DNA of 64,000 nucleotides from Lumbricus rubellus (Eukaryota; Annelida; Clitellata; Crassiclitellata; Lumbricidae): positions 22,864,521-22,928,520 of the forward strand of contig OX243827.1 in NCBI GenBank assembly GCA_945859605.1. Direction: 5' to 3'. Made by a program: the position numbers and the translations under genes. This document shows, one piece after another, positions 32,347 through 44,277 of the stretch. The notes beneath the pieces are model-generated. The model was not told the origin of the DNA, searched no databases, and saw only the letters and a list, made by a program, of their open reading frames with translations. The stretch's first letter is position 1, and each line of letters begins with the position of its first letter.

Positions 32347-33040
32347 GGAATGCCTTGAAATTACTAATCGTAATCTCGAGATTTCTACAGCGCCCATAAA
32401 AGCGCGAAGTCGCGGGAATCAACTTATTCACAGGCGCTCAATCAAAACAAAATTGATAAGCAGAGGGTCAAGATCCGGAAACTCACGCCGGCAGACATAG
32501 GCGTACGAGGCGGGGGTGCAGAGGGGAAAATCTCCCCAAGTTTAAGGAAAGTCTGGTCTGGTTTTTCGGGCAAACACAGCCCCGGACAATTTTTTTGCCG
32601 GATATATGTTTCGGGCAGAAGTTCAATCTTTGCCCTCCCCCCCCCCACCCCCCCACTGCTGAAATCTCCCGTACACCTATGCCGGCAGATTAATTACAAT
32701 AATTACAATGCAACCGATTCTAGCCAAAAACTGCCTGGCATTTTTATTTTCGAAGCCTACCTTAATTAACGTGGACTCCACGACTTATCTTTCGTCAATC
32801 TCAATATGACAATGTTTACAAAAGGTCCTTTATCGTTTCATTCAGTTACTTTTTTGCGATTGCAATAACAGTTACTGTTACTGAATTTAATTGCCCAGCA
32901 ATATAATAATTGTCCGACATATTTCCAGTTCAACTGCAGTTTACAAAGCAGTCCGAAGTGGGTCAGTCGGTCGGTCGGTCTAAATTATTGGCCAACTTCC
33001 CCAGATCTTAAGGAGGGCTGCAGCACCCAGCCATGCAGCC

Positions 33041-33090
<50 letters not shown>
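32347..33090 (+). repeat. Long repeat unit, inverted copy at 41567-42340
   Basis: The whole segment is matched in inverse orientation at 41567-42340. In order it holds a LINE fragment ending GPSLWNAL (upstream, from about 32230), ATCTCGAGATTTCTACAGCGCCCAT-type tail sequence, a nested MITE (32501-32683), unique sequence with ACTTCCCCAGATCTTAAGGA, and (GACA)n at the end. Confidence 0.85.
32501..32683. mobile_element. MITE with CATAGGCGTACG ends
   Basis: CATAGGCGTACGAGGCGGGG at the left and CGTACACCTATG at the right are imperfect inverse copies. The same element sits at 42001-42186 within the inverted copy, so it was there before the two copies separated. Confidence 0.7.
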
Positions 33091-33097
<7 letters not shown>

Positions 33098-33260
33098 CAC
33101 AGACACACACACACACACACGCACGCGCGCGCACACACGCACAAACACACAAACACACGCACATACGCACACACACACAAACACGCACACACACACACAC
33201 ACGCACATACATGTACACACACATACACACGCACACGCATACGCACACACACACGCACGT
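33040..33260. repeat. (GACA)n then (CA)n microsatellite
   Basis: About 13 pure GACA units, then CA/CG-rich repeat. Confidence 0.95.
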
Positions 33261-33449
33261 GCCAGAGAGCGTCGGCTGCGTAATCTTCCTCCTCAGCGGA
33301 TGACTTGAGAGCGGCTGACCTGAGCGGCTACGTCCAATGATCTGCTGCAGTCGGGTGCGATTCTTAATAAGTGATGCCACAGGTCTCGATTGTATTGCAC
33401 CGGTGGCAGGCTGGCTGATCGAGCGGAGAACGGGCGGCTGATAAGAGGG

Positions 33450-33790
33450 AAGGAGAGAGGGAGGGAGGGAGGGAGGTAGTGAGGGGCAGACAGAGACAGA
33501 GACAAACAGACAGACAGAGAGACAGTGAGACAGACTGACACATACAGAGACAGACATATATATACATACAGACAGACAGACTGACACACACGGAGACAGA
33601 CAGATATACAGAAAGACTGACATAGAGTGACAGAAACAAACAAATAGACATAGAGACAGACAGAGAGAAAGAGCCAGAGTAACAGACTGACACAGACATA
33701 CAGACAGACATACACAGACCGAGAGAAACATACATGCAGAGACAGACTGACAGAGGCAGACAGAAGCAGACAGATAGACAGAGACAAACG
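33450..33790. repeat. GGGA and (GACA)n microsatellites
   Basis: (GGGA)n near 33455-33475, then degenerate GACA to 33790. Confidence 0.9.
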
Positions 33791-33799
33791 CCCTCTCAC

Positions 33800-34750
33800 T
33801 TCTATTGATGACCCCCCGCTGTTCCCATCACTATCTCATCCTCCTATCCATACCATGCATATCCATTACCTACACTCTCTTTTCCTCCCACCCACCCCAC
33901 CCCACCCCACCACTCAATTGCCACCATTCTATCCATATATTTCTTCCTCTACTCCTCTCCATTGGCAATTGCCACGTCTCTAATCTTTCCTTTCCTTCCT
34001 CCACGCCTCCCACGCCTCCCGCCTCTCTGTCTCTCTCTGTTTTCTTGTATACCCCTATGCCCCTATCTCTCTCTGTCTCTGTCTGTCTGTCTCTGTCTGT
34101 CTGTCTGTCTGTCTCTGTCTGTCTGTCTGTCTGTCTCTTTCTCTCCATTTAACAGCTTTCCTATACCCTTTCTACCCTTTCATCTCTATCGCCTTCACTT
34201 CTTCTTTTCCTTCCCACCCTCTTCCAATAACTTCACTCCCTCTTTTCTTTCCATGCATCCCTCTACATTGCAAAACTCTTTATATCTCTTTCTTCCTGTA
34301 AACCTCGGCATTCCCATCAGTCAGTCTTTTTCTCCTTTCTCTATCCATCTGAACTCTAATCTCTGCTTTTCCTCTCTTCTTCATTCAATCAATCTCTACT
34401 CATCCTCCTCCTCCTCCGTTTCTTATCCGATCGGTGCTCCACTTCCCTTCTTCCCTTCTTCCCTTCTTCCCTTCTTCCCTTCTTCCCTTCTTCCCTTCTT
34501 CCCTTCTTCCCTTCTTCCCTTCTTCTTCCGTTATCTGTAATCTCCGCTTTAAAAACTCACTGACGCCCTGAGGCCAACCTTCCGTCTTCTTTACGGAACA
34601 ATTTCACAGCTCACTCTGTCTATCGCTCTTTGTCTCACCCCCTATATCTTCTTCTATACCCCTACCCCTATCTCTCTCTCCCTGTCTCTGTCTCTCTATC
34701 TCTCTGTTTCTCTCTCTCTCTCGCTCTCTCTCTCGCTCTCTCCCTCTCTG

Positions 34751-34782
<32 letters not shown>

Positions 34783-35089
34783 TCTGTCTCTCTCTGTCTC
34801 TATGTCCCTCTGTCTCTTACTCGCTCGCATACTAACTTTCTGTACATATCTGCGTCTCTGTCACTGAGTTTCTGTCTCTGTCTGTCTGTCTGTCTGTCTG
34901 TCTGCATCTCCCTCTCTCCCTCCTCCCTCCCTCCGTCCTATATCCTCTCTAGACTCCAGCAGTTGGTCATTCTCAACATACGCCCTCCTTCCTTCTCTTC
35001 TTCTCTTTCTCCTCTTCCCTCCCTCTCTGTCTGTCTCTGTCTCTGTCTGTCTCTGTCTATCTGTCTCCGTCTGTCTGTTTCTGTCTGTT

Positions 35090-35146
<57 letters not shown>

Positions 35147-35165
35147 TTCTATATTCTCCCTCCAT
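33800..35165. repeat. Pyrimidine-rich region with CTGT, CTTCC and TCTC repeats
   Basis: The plus strand is almost all C and T. CTGT runs lie at 34075-34137 and 35085-35150, (CCCTTCTT)n at 34444-34525, and TCTC at 34665-34800. Strong strand asymmetry, no gene. Confidence 0.85.
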
Positions 35166-35305
35166 TCACCACAGCGTTAATCTCACGATTCCCTAATTCG
35201 CATTTTACATCCTTTGATCAAGCATCCTTCAATTCTTCCTTCCCTCCTTTCCTTCATCCCCAAATTTCTTCCATTCCGCTAAGAAAATGCTTTCCCCTTT
35301 CCCAT

Positions 35306-35460
35306 GGGCGGAGTTTGGTTTCCGTTCTTGGGAGGGCTAACCCCGAGTCTGGGCCTTCTTAGGGGGGCTAACCCCAAAAAAGGATACCATTTTCATGGTA
35401 AAAAAGTTGAATCTGGGCCTTCTTGGGGGGGGGCTTAGCTCTCTCTAGCCCCCCTGCCGC
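35306..35460 (-). mobile_element. MITE-like element, GGGCGGAGTTT family, inverted copy
   Basis: CATGGGCGGAGTTTGG is followed by the inverse of the 30000-30150 interior (GGATACCATTTTCATGG) and ends in CTAGCCCCCC. Confidence 0.6.
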
Positions 35461-36175
35461 CGCTGCTGCTCATCCATCCTCCCATATTGTCATCCTTCAG
35501 TTCACGCAGACACCTTTTAAAACTTCCTTTTCTTCTCTTAAATATTGGCCCCTCTTACGAGTATATAAATTCTGCTAGTTCTTCACGTCATCTTCTGCAG
35601 ATACACTCTCCTTTCCTACGGCCTATATAATTGCTCCCCGATAACTCTAACATTATCTGCTCCGACTGCTGCTTCTTATATTAATGAATTAATTAATTAC
35701 TGGCTCACACACTTTGATAATTGCTTAATTTTTTCTACTGCTGGACCGGTATAACATGCAGATTTGGCCATAATTACATAAAACCGTAAACCACTCGTTA
35801 CGAGATAATATAAGCTTAATGCAGTAATAATCTTATACATTGTTGCAAAGAATAAAACTGAATGTGAATTTGAAAATATTTATATACAATTTCTTCCATT
35901 CTGTCTATCTGTTGGATGGGACAGAAGGGATGCCATATGTATACCTCCCTCGATATTTACTCCTTGCTTTGTCTGTGCCTGGCGTTGATGAAGTGACTCT
36001 GAGGTGCATCAGGTGCTCGCCAATTTCTGTGGCGCCACAAAGGCAGACAACGATCATGGAGGTCAGAGTAATCTATTTTATGACGCAAGAGATGAGATAT
36101 CCACCGCCATTTTATTTCATTTCAGGCATTTCAGTTCCACAGTAATTTAATTCTGATGGTATATGTGGTTTACAA
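35461..36175. other. Unique non-coding stretch
   Basis: A 101-codon plus-strand frame near 35840-36145 has no recognisable motif or splice context, so I do not call it. Confidence 0.3.
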
Positions 36176-36179
36176 CCCT

Positions 36180-36440
36180 TCTGACCAGACACAGCGCTCG
36201 TGAATAAACGGGTGCCACTGTACTCTGTTGCACAAACCCTACGACTATAAGCTTAGACACAAAGCTCTTGAATAAACCGGTGCCACTACTCTTTTCGCCA
36301 AACCATCTGAATAGACGCAACGCTCCTGAATAAATCGGGGCCACTACTAAACCGGTGCGTCTATAATATACTCTTTTGGACAACACTCTGACTAGACGCT
36401 ACATAAAAGCCCATGACGCTCGTGAATATACCGGTGCCCT
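36180..36440. repeat. ~60-bp degenerate minisatellite, about four copies
   Basis: The words GACGCTCGTGAATA and AAACCGGTGCCACTACTC recur with variations, together with CTGACTAGAC. Confidence 0.7.
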
Positions 36441-36539
36441 GCAGCATGCTACTTTAGAGTAGCTTATATTATTATTTCGGATGGCGATTACAATAATTAC
36501 AAAAGGACAACGACAGCCACGACATCTGTCGTTAGCTCG

Positions 36540-36730
36540 TCTATCTCTCTCTGTCTGTGTGTCTCTTTGTCTGTGTGTCTCTCTTTGTCTGTCTGTCTGT
36601 CTGTCTCTCTGTATGTGTGCCTCTCTTTGTCTCTCTGTCTCTGTCTGTCTCTGTCTGTCTGTTTCTCTGTCTCTCTGTCTGTGTGTCTCTCTGTCTCTTT
36701 GTCTATTTGTCTCTCTCTCTCTCTTTCAGA
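36540..36730. repeat. (CTGT)n/(CTCT)n microsatellite
   Basis: CTGT, CTTTGT and CTCT units. Confidence 0.9.
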
Positions 36731-36965
36731 AGTCGACAACAAAGGAACGAGGAGCGTTGGTGGGTCGCGACAGAGGAGGGCGTGATGATGGTGATTAAGA
36801 CAAAGGTGGCCATCACCGATGGGAACAATGGAAGAGACAGAGGCATGCTGCAGCGAACGATGAGTGCATTGGTTGCCGCCGAGAAGATCAAAGGAGAGAC
36901 CGACGTCTATGCGACGCGACGCATATAATTATGAAGAGCCTTTTTCTATTCTTTAAACCACTGCT

Positions 36966-37015
36966 GATGATGATTATGATGATTGTGATGATGGTGATGA
37001 TGATGATGAGGATGG

Positions 37016-37104
<89 letters not shown>

Positions 37105-37136
37105 CTGATGATGATGGTGATGATGACGATTATGAC

Positions 37137-37167
<31 letters not shown>

Positions 37168-37210
37168 GTGGTGGTGATGATGATGATGATGATGATGATG
37201 GTGATGGCGG
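36966..37210. repeat. (GAT)n microsatellite
   Basis: About 80 trinucleotides, with a nearly perfect core at 37017-37100. Confidence 0.97.
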
Positions 37211-37370
37211 TTCTGGGCACGATCGCGGCCGTGATTGTGTGACGATATAAAATTATGACAATATGACGTGACATTAACTATACGCTTCGGCGTGAAAATC
37301 CGATGCAGTGTCCGCTCTGCGTTCGTGAGCGCCTCTGAGTAGATTGAGCTTGAAGGGGCACTATAACAAG

Positions 37371-37994
37371 TGCACATCCAAACTAACATAATAACCATGT
37401 ATAATTGGGCAGCTTCTCATTTATGCTGCTCCTTTATAAACCACTTAAAAGCTCCATGGAAAGAGGAATTAAAGAAATCAAGAATCTTCCAAGCACCTCC
37501 GTATACCGCCCTCCTTCTTTCCTTCCCTGCATGGTCTTCCGCTGGCCTGCAGCCCGACCCTTGCTTCTCCAATCCGTCTTTTGCCAATCGCCGGTAGAGT
37601 GTGGTATCAAATGGGTTCCAGAGCGGAAAGTGTCCCGGAAAATAGTTCGTTTAACGGGACGAGAACCCGGAAACAAAAAAGAGATAGAACTTATTGTCGG
37701 TGGGAAGATTTGACGGCGTGGGAGCAATGCAGCCATCGTCATAGAGACCTATGCAGAGAGTAAGAATCATACACATTGCTGCCTCAGTGCTAGAGCCTGT
37801 AGCTTGTTTGACTGCACTTCGTCTTCAAAATACATTTCCTATAGAACCTTAGCCGACTATTATTTTGCGAACTAGCCTCAATACCTATCGACCGTGTTTC
37901 TATATTATTACTGAACGCGTGCGAGTAAGCTTTTTCCAACGACTTAGCTTTCTTCACTGCTATAGGAATCTCCGAAAATTATCATGACCAGTGC
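37371..37994. other. Unique non-coding stretch
   Basis: Frames of about 100 codons on both strands overlap and have no known motif. A LINE/SINE tail fragment (37328-37370) precedes it. Confidence 0.3.
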
Positions 37995-38190
37995 CAGGAC
38001 TGTTTTAAAGGAATTTTAGAACTGCACAACTCCTTCTTTTCCTTCCCATCCTCCATGGTAAATTACTTCTAATCGGAGGACAATGACCATTTTTTGATAG
38101 TTTTAACTGTACCGAAGTGCTTCTAAAACTGCACAAATCCATTTAGAACTGCACATTTTGTGTACAACTGCACGTTGGAAAAACGCCCTG
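37995..38190. mobile_element. hAT-type MITE with exact 8-bp TSD, GCTGTTTTAAAGG family
   Basis: It starts CAGGACTGTTTTAAAGGAAT and ends AAAACGCCCTG. ACCAGTGC is present at 37987-37994 and 38191-38198. Paralogue of 6580-6764. Confidence 0.9.
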
Positions 38191-38574
38191 ACCAGTGCAG
38201 CAGGTTTGTGTCAAAATTCAGTCTCCCATGCACTGGGGTAAGGAACCCGGAACGTTTTCGGCTGGGAAGAACAGACGTGGAACCACACCAACCGATTTAT
38301 ACATGTACATGAAGCCTCGTCGTGTCTCGCTGACTGCTCCCAGGACAGAAGCGAATTCACCGTTGCTCGATCCAATATTAGATTGCGTCGCTCCTAATCA
38401 GGTTCCATCGTCGACGGTTGCCATAGAGATAGATGCCATAGCAACGGAACACTTAGGATGAACCATCGGTCATCTGTCATCTCTGGTCTCTTCCAAATAG
38501 GGTACCCCCCTCGATTCGAGTTCTCCCCCCATGCAGACGATTTTTATATATCGTTGGTTGGTTGGTCTCCCGTT

Positions 38575-38745
38575 TGGTCATCTGTCATCTGCGACGAGTC
38601 ATCTCTGTTGGATACCATCATCTATCGATCTGGTCATCTGTCATCTGTCATCTGCTATTTTCTGTCATCTGTTATTTTTTTGTCATCTGTCAGTCACAAG
38701 AGATCTGTCACTCGTCGTATATCTGTTGTCATTTGTCATCCATAA
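38575..38745. repeat. TCATCTG minisatellite
   Basis: GTCATCTG or GTCATTTG recurs about a dozen times. Confidence 0.75.
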
Positions 38746-38754
38746 ATCGTCATG

Positions 38755-39057
38755 CGTCTCTGTCTTTCCGTCTGTCTGTGTGCGCTGTCTCTTCCTCTCT
38801 CACTGTGTATGTCTCACTACGTATGTCTCTGTGTCTGTCTCTCTGTCTCTGTCTCTCTCTGTCTCTTATTCTGTCTTTCTCTGTATCTCTGTCTTTTCCT
38901 TCTTCTCTCTGCCTATATATCTGTCTCTTTCTCTGTCTGTCTCTCTCTGTCTGTCTCTGTCTCTCTGTCTGTCTCTCTGTCTGTCTTTCTGTGTCTGTGT
39001 ATGTCTCTCTTTCTCTTCTGTCTGTCCGTCGTCCATACACCCATACATCCGCATCTC

Positions 39058-39092
<35 letters not shown>

Positions 39093-39125
39093 GCCTGTCT
39101 GTCTGTCTGTCTGTCTGTCTCTCCA
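38755..39125. repeat. (CTGT)n/(CTCT)n microsatellite
   Basis: Ends in about 13 CTGT units near 39058-39120. Confidence 0.92.
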
Positions 39126-39129
39126 GTTC

Positions 39130-40235
39130 TCCTACAGTAACTGTCTCATCATCATCCTTCCTGCTTATCACCTTCTCGGCCTCTCCCACACATCGTTCAT
39201 AAAATCTCTTTCCATCTAATATCTGTTTATCTTTCTCTCTGTATTTTTTTATAATATAATCTCCGTCACATCTTCACTATAAGCATCGAAAAGCACTTAA
39301 TAGCAGCTGGACTTAAATTGGAGAATTTCATGCACTTACAGAATCAGTCGAAAAAAATAAGGAAATTGAATTAATTTCGTCGAACTCGTAAGCATAATAA
39401 ACCCAAAGACACTCAGACTCTATAATCAGTTTTTTTAAGTCAAGTCGACTACACCCGTCCGTCACAGTCGATCGCTTGTTATTCTATTAATCAGTGCAAT
39501 AAAATCTATCCTCTGTTATAATATAGACCTACTGTCGAAACAAGAAATCTGTTCTGGGTTTTGTCATAATATACACGGAAGTTAAGCTAGGACTATATGC
39601 ATGGTGGGCCATTAAAAGGTCCCCTCGTAGGGTTTTTGACAGTAGCCTATCTTGGCCAGAAGTAAGAGTTTGTAAATCAAATAATTTTAGAGGCTTAAAG
39701 GTAATTCATATTTGCGTACAATGGCGAAATTTCATAAAAATATTTCAAACAGAACAACAAAGTTGTATCGCCTTTAGTGAGCCCACCCACCGATTTTCGA
39801 CGATTGAAAAACTAACAAAACAAAAATTAACAAACTACCGATTTTATTAAGTCTCATCTCAAACAATTGCCATCAAATAGCATTTATAAGCTTATACTCC
39901 AGATAATAATCATCATTATTGTTTAGAAAGAAACAGGGTATCAGAGTAAAAATGTAAAAAAAACTTCTACTGGTCAGCGCAACGCGCCTCATGGGTGGTT
40001 TGTCCTCCCCCCCCTTCCCCCGAAACCTGGGCCCCCGCCCAGAGCAGGGAACCATATAGATTAAACATTGCTTACCCGTTCATCCATTGAGACATCAACA
40101 ACGTCTAAGGACATAATTAAGCGCTCGCTATGTTATGGATAAAAGTTTGCATTTGCACTTTCACGGTATATTATACAATGTACATACACCAATTGTTTGC
40201 TTTGCCACTTGTGAGTTGTTTAAACAAAACGTCTT
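39130..40235. other. AT-rich non-coding stretch
   Basis: No supported feature over about 1.1 kb. No paired terminal repeats were noticed. Confidence 0.35.
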
Positions 40236-40334
40236 TCAACAGCAGCAGCAGCAGCAGCAGCAGCATTAGCGTGGTTTGGTTTTCATCCATGAAAAAACGT
40301 TGTTCGTTTTCTGTAATCATATTTGTTTAGATAC

Positions 40335-40400
40335 TCGCCGAGTACTCGAGTAGTCAATCGGATATATCGAGTACTCGAGTAGTCAATCGGATATCTCAGT
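40335..40400. repeat. 33-bp tandem duplication with internal palindromes
   Basis: CGAGTACTCGAGTAGTCAAT occurs twice in tandem. It contains the palindrome GAGTACTC overlapping CTCGAG. A short CAG run lies just upstream at 40240-40266. Confidence 0.85.
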
Positions 40401-40744
40401 TTTGTATTATACTCAATTACTCGTTTAGTTTCTTTTTCCGGTCTCCGCTCCCGCACTTCACGTAACATGCAACGCATCTCATATTATACGTTTCTACCAA
40501 CGGATATAATTATATCTATATGTCCGTTTCTCGTCATATTATATCCATTTCTCTGTTTGTATGTTTGTCTGTCTGTTCCAACTAACCATTACTTGCTCCT
40601 TGGTTGTCTATATCTATCTGTCTATATGCCTGTCTGTATCTCCGTCCGTCCGACCGTTCGTCTGTCTGTCTTCTCTTCCTATCTGGCTCTTTGTCTCTTC
40701 CTCTTTCATTCTCTGCTTTTATTAATTTCTGTCGTCACGCGATG

Positions 40745-40935
40745 AACTAAGAGTTGACTCGAGACAGAGATACAGATACAGAGACAGAGACAGAGGCAGA
40801 CAGAGAGAGATAGAGCGAGAGGCAGAGACAGATACAAAGGCAAAGACAGAGACAGATGCTGAGACAGAGAGAGAGACAGAGACAGAGGCAGAGGCAGAGA
40901 CAGAGAGAGATAGAGCGAGAGGGAGATATAGACGG
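40745..40935. repeat. (GAGACA)n microsatellite
   Basis: GAGACA, GATACA and GAGGCA units. Confidence 0.9.
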
Positions 40936-41012
40936 GCGACGTTGAAAAGCTTTAGCCACTTGATGCAACCGGATCTCAACTCAAGTAATTTGCACCAGCG
41001 TCGCCCAAACGA

Positions 41013-41240
41013 GCCGCACCTCCTCCTCCTCCTTTTCCTCCTCCTCCTCCTCCTCCTCCTCCTCCTTCTTTCCCTCTTTTTCCTGCTCCTGCGCCTTCTC
41101 CTCCTGCGCTGCCTCCTCCTTCTCCTCCTCGTCCTCCTCGTCCTTCTCCTTCTCCTCGTCGTCATCCTTGTCCTCCTCCTCTTCTTCTCCGCATCCTCCT
41201 CCTTCTCCGCCTCCTCGTCGTTCTCCTCCTCCTTCTTTGA
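41013..41240. repeat. (CCT)n-rich microsatellite
   Basis: CCT, CTT and CGT triplets on the plus strand. Poly-Leu, poly-Arg and poly-Glu frames are by-products. Confidence 0.92.
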
Positions 41241-41419
41241 ATCTTTCTCCAAAGGTCCTTTAACCAATGCGCCACAATCATGAAGATGCTTACAACTTTC
41301 TCATAATAATAATTATTATTTAGACAATGACTTGTAATATCCATTCATTATATCCTGCAGGCTCTGGGACAATTGCGCTTTATAATTTAATAAATAAAGC
41401 CTATAAGCTTATAGCACGC

Positions 41420-41466
41420 TCTCTCTCACTTACTCACTCACTCACTCACTCACTCACTCACTCACT

Positions 41467-41497
<31 letters not shown>

Positions 41498-41515
41498 ACT
41501 CACACACACACACAA
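41420..41515. repeat. (ACTC)n-(AC)n microsatellite
   Basis: ACTC units followed by AC units. Confidence 0.95.
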
Positions 41516-41566
41516 GTTATATGATATTTGATATGATGTCTACAAAGATTCACAAGTAGCTATGAC

Positions 41567-41627
<61 letters not shown>

Positions 41628-42340
41628 GCATGGCTGGGTGCTGTAGCCTTCCTTAAGATCTGGGGAAGTTGGCCAATAATTTAGACCGACCGACTAACTG
41701 ACCCACTTCGGACTGCTTTGTAAACTGCAGTTGAACTGGAAACATGTCGGACAAATTATTATTATATCGCTGGGCAATTAAATTTAGTAACAGTAACTGT
41801 TACAGCAATCGCAAAGAATGAGGGGTACAAGTAACTGAATGAAACGATAAAGGAACTTCTGTAAACATTGTCATATTGAGATTGACGAAAGATAAGTCGT
41901 GGAGTCCACGTTAATTAAGGTAGGCCTCGAAAATAAAATTGCCAGGCAGTTTTTGGCTAGAATCGGTTGCATTGTAATTATTGTAATTAATCTGCCGGCA
42001 TAGGCGTACGGGAGATTTCAGCAGTGGGGGGGGGGGCAAAGATTGAACTTCTGCCCGAAACATATATCCGGCCAAAAAATTGACGCCTTTTTTTAATCGT
42101 CTGGGGCTGTGTTTGCCCGAAAAACCAGACTTGCCCTAAATTTGGGGGGATTCGCCCCCTCTGGACCCCCGCCTCGTACGCCTATGTCTTCCGGTGTGAG
42201 TTTCCGGATCTTGACCCCTCTGCTTGTCAATTTTGTTTTGATTGAGCGCCTGAGAAAAGTTAATTACCGCGATTTCGCTTTTATGGGCGCTGTAGAAATC
42301 TCGAGAATATGATTAGTACTTTCAGGGCATTCCATAAGGG
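41567..42340 (-). repeat. Long repeat unit, inverted copy of 32347-33090
   Basis: It starts with about 15 CTGT units (the inverse of GACA) and continues through GCATGGCTGGGTGCTGTAG and ACTTCGGACTGCTTTGTAAA. It includes the nested MITE (42001-42186) and ends near the inverse of the LINE-like fragment at 42340. Confidence 0.85.
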
Positions 42341-42349
42341 GAGCTGGGC

Positions 42350-42475
42350 ATTAATCCCCCCCCCTGGACATATTCCCCAGACATATTCCCCCGGACAATT
42401 ACCCCCGGACGTTTCCCCCGTTTTCGACTAGAACATTTACCCCCCCCCCCCTGGACAATTCGCCCTCTGTACATA
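42350..42475. repeat. CCCCCGGACAATT minisatellite
   Basis: Six or so degenerate units of CCCCxGGACATATT or CCCCCGGACAATT, with long C runs. Confidence 0.75.
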
Positions 42476-42768
42476 TAGGTTAGGCATAGCCTATGACCAG
42501 CAGAGATGTATCATTAAGCACCTGAACAAATAATTGTTCCTTATGATTTAATTTTCAATGCAAGTTCATAAACTTTCAACATTATAATTATTGCACCGAC
42601 CAGAAATTTACCCATGCATGCCGTCCTGTAAACTCTGCCCTACATAATTCTTGATATCTTTTACGAAGTCGACAAGACTTAGTGGCGATGTAACCATGCA
42701 TATAGCAGACCGCTTTATAATTATGTAGGCCTACTTCAAAATTGATGCACTTTCGAAGGGCTGCACGG

Positions 42769-42898
42769 TTCGAAAGGCTTGTTCGAAGGACTGGTTCGAA
42801 GGCTGGTTCAAAGGGCTGGTTCGAAGGGTTGGTTCGAAGGCTGGTTCGAAGGGCTGGTTCAAAGGGCTGGTTCGAAGGGCTATAGTTCAAAGGGCTGG
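42769..42898. repeat. GGTTCGAAGGGCT minisatellite
   Basis: About ten units of 11-13 bp with the core GGTTCGAAGG, each holding the palindrome TTCGAA. Confidence 0.9.
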
Positions 42899-42899
42899 T

Positions 42900-43420
42900 G
42901 GCTCAACGGGTATATATGCCTATAAGGCCTGTGCCTAAATGCATAATCACCGCAGAAACTATTATAACCAGCGTATATGCTTTGGCTATAGACTGCAGGT
43001 TAAACCGCGTATCAGCGAAGTCTCGGACTTTAGTCAGAGTGTCATACATGTACATGTATAGGCCTGCGTATAAGCTTAGGCCTAAACCGGGTAAAGTGGC
43101 TAGCGGTGAGGCAGGTACTATGCAAGATCCTTGACCGTGTTCAGAGAGGCCAGTACCACAGGCCAAGTCTCTTGAAGACGAAGACGAAGTTGTATAGTCA
43201 GTACTTAAAAGCTATGGCCTGTAAACCTTGTAAAGTCATTCACTATTGCGTAATGTAAGCGACGTCATTTTCTCAACCTCGAGCTACATGTATAGTGCAC
43301 CAGTTCTCTCTGTTATCTTAACATTGACAATGATGACGCCCTACATGGCTGCCAGATAGTTAAATTCGACTCGTGTAATAACTGATGATCATCCATTAAA
43401 TCCCACAAATTCAATCAATC
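42900..43420. other. Unique non-coding stretch
   Basis: No supported gene. AGGCCTA words at about 43060-43085. Confidence 0.3.
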
Positions 43421-43490
43421 AAATAAATTTATATAGCGCCTCTTCAATTTCTCTACATGATGCATGCAGAGGTGCTCAAACAAGGAATTG
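43421..43490 (-). repeat. LINE/SINE 3' tail fragment
   Basis: Read on the minus strand: GAGCACCTCTGCATG, spacer, GAGGCGCTATATAAATTTAT, then a short TTGA run. Confidence 0.6.
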
Positions 43491-43550
43491 TAAGCAGTTT
43501 GAAATTAAACGAATATAGTTAATTATTATCATTGTACAATGTACATGTAG

Positions 43551-43675
43551 GCTATGCCTGAGTGTTGCTGTTTAATTGCACCGTTCGCTATCAAAGATAA
43601 TTTGTGTCACCCTCCCCTTTTACCCAGGCTTGGGACTTGCACCACCAATAAACAACAGTGGCGGAGTTGTTAGTG
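43551..43675 (+). repeat. Unclassified SINE-like family, copy 3
   Basis: GCTGTTTAATTGCACC, TATCAAAGATAATTTGTG, CCCAGGCTTGGGACTTGCAC and AACAGTGGCGGAGTTGTTAG, in the same order as the other copies. Confidence 0.65.
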
Positions 43676-43844
43676 CATATAGACCTACAGCCAGCTATAG
43701 CTTTCTCTGTATACTATAAAAACAAACCTGGCAGGGGCAAAAATCGCCATGCATGAAACAACTTTCTGCCGCTAAATACGAAGATCTGAACCTGCAACAT
43801 CTTAATTCGCCATTCAACACACTAACCCCAAACGACCATTTTAA

Positions 43845-43936
43845 TCGCCATAATTATATAGCGCCGCACATGCAGTTTAATCGCGGCCATTTGTTTCCCA
43901 ACGGTGAGAAGGCGCTATATAAATTGACGGCTTAAC
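43845..43936 (+). repeat. Short foldback of GCGCTATATAAAT tails
   Basis: ATTATATAGCGCC at the left and GGCGCTATATAAATT at the right are inverse copies about 60 bp apart. Probably two tail fragments in opposite orientation. Confidence 0.5.
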
Positions 43937-44099
43937 GGGTTCCCGCCCGAGATGCAGGCGACGATCTGGCAGTGAGCGTGTGCATGGATTAAGCGCGTGT
44001 GGAGTATAATAATAAGCGAGAATCGTTTAATGACAGTTAATGACGGCTGTAATCAAAGGCACGCGTTGCTAAGTGATTTCCAACGCATCTATCCACGCT

Positions 44100-44100
44100 A

Positions 44101-44133
<33 letters not shown>

Positions 44134-44250
44134 GTGTGTATATGTGTGTATATGTGTGTATATGTGTGTATATGTGTGTATATGTGTGTATATGTGTGTG
44201 TGCATGTATATATGTATATATGTATGTGTGTATGTATGTATGTATGCACT
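44100..44250. repeat. (GTGTATAT)n microsatellite
   Basis: About ten GTGTATAT units, then degenerate TATG. Confidence 0.95.
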
Positions 44251-44277
44251 CGAACTGAATGTGTCAGTCACGCCATT

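Noticed and set aside
35840..36145. A 101-codon plus-strand frame.
   Set aside because: AT-rich start, no motif, no regulatory context.
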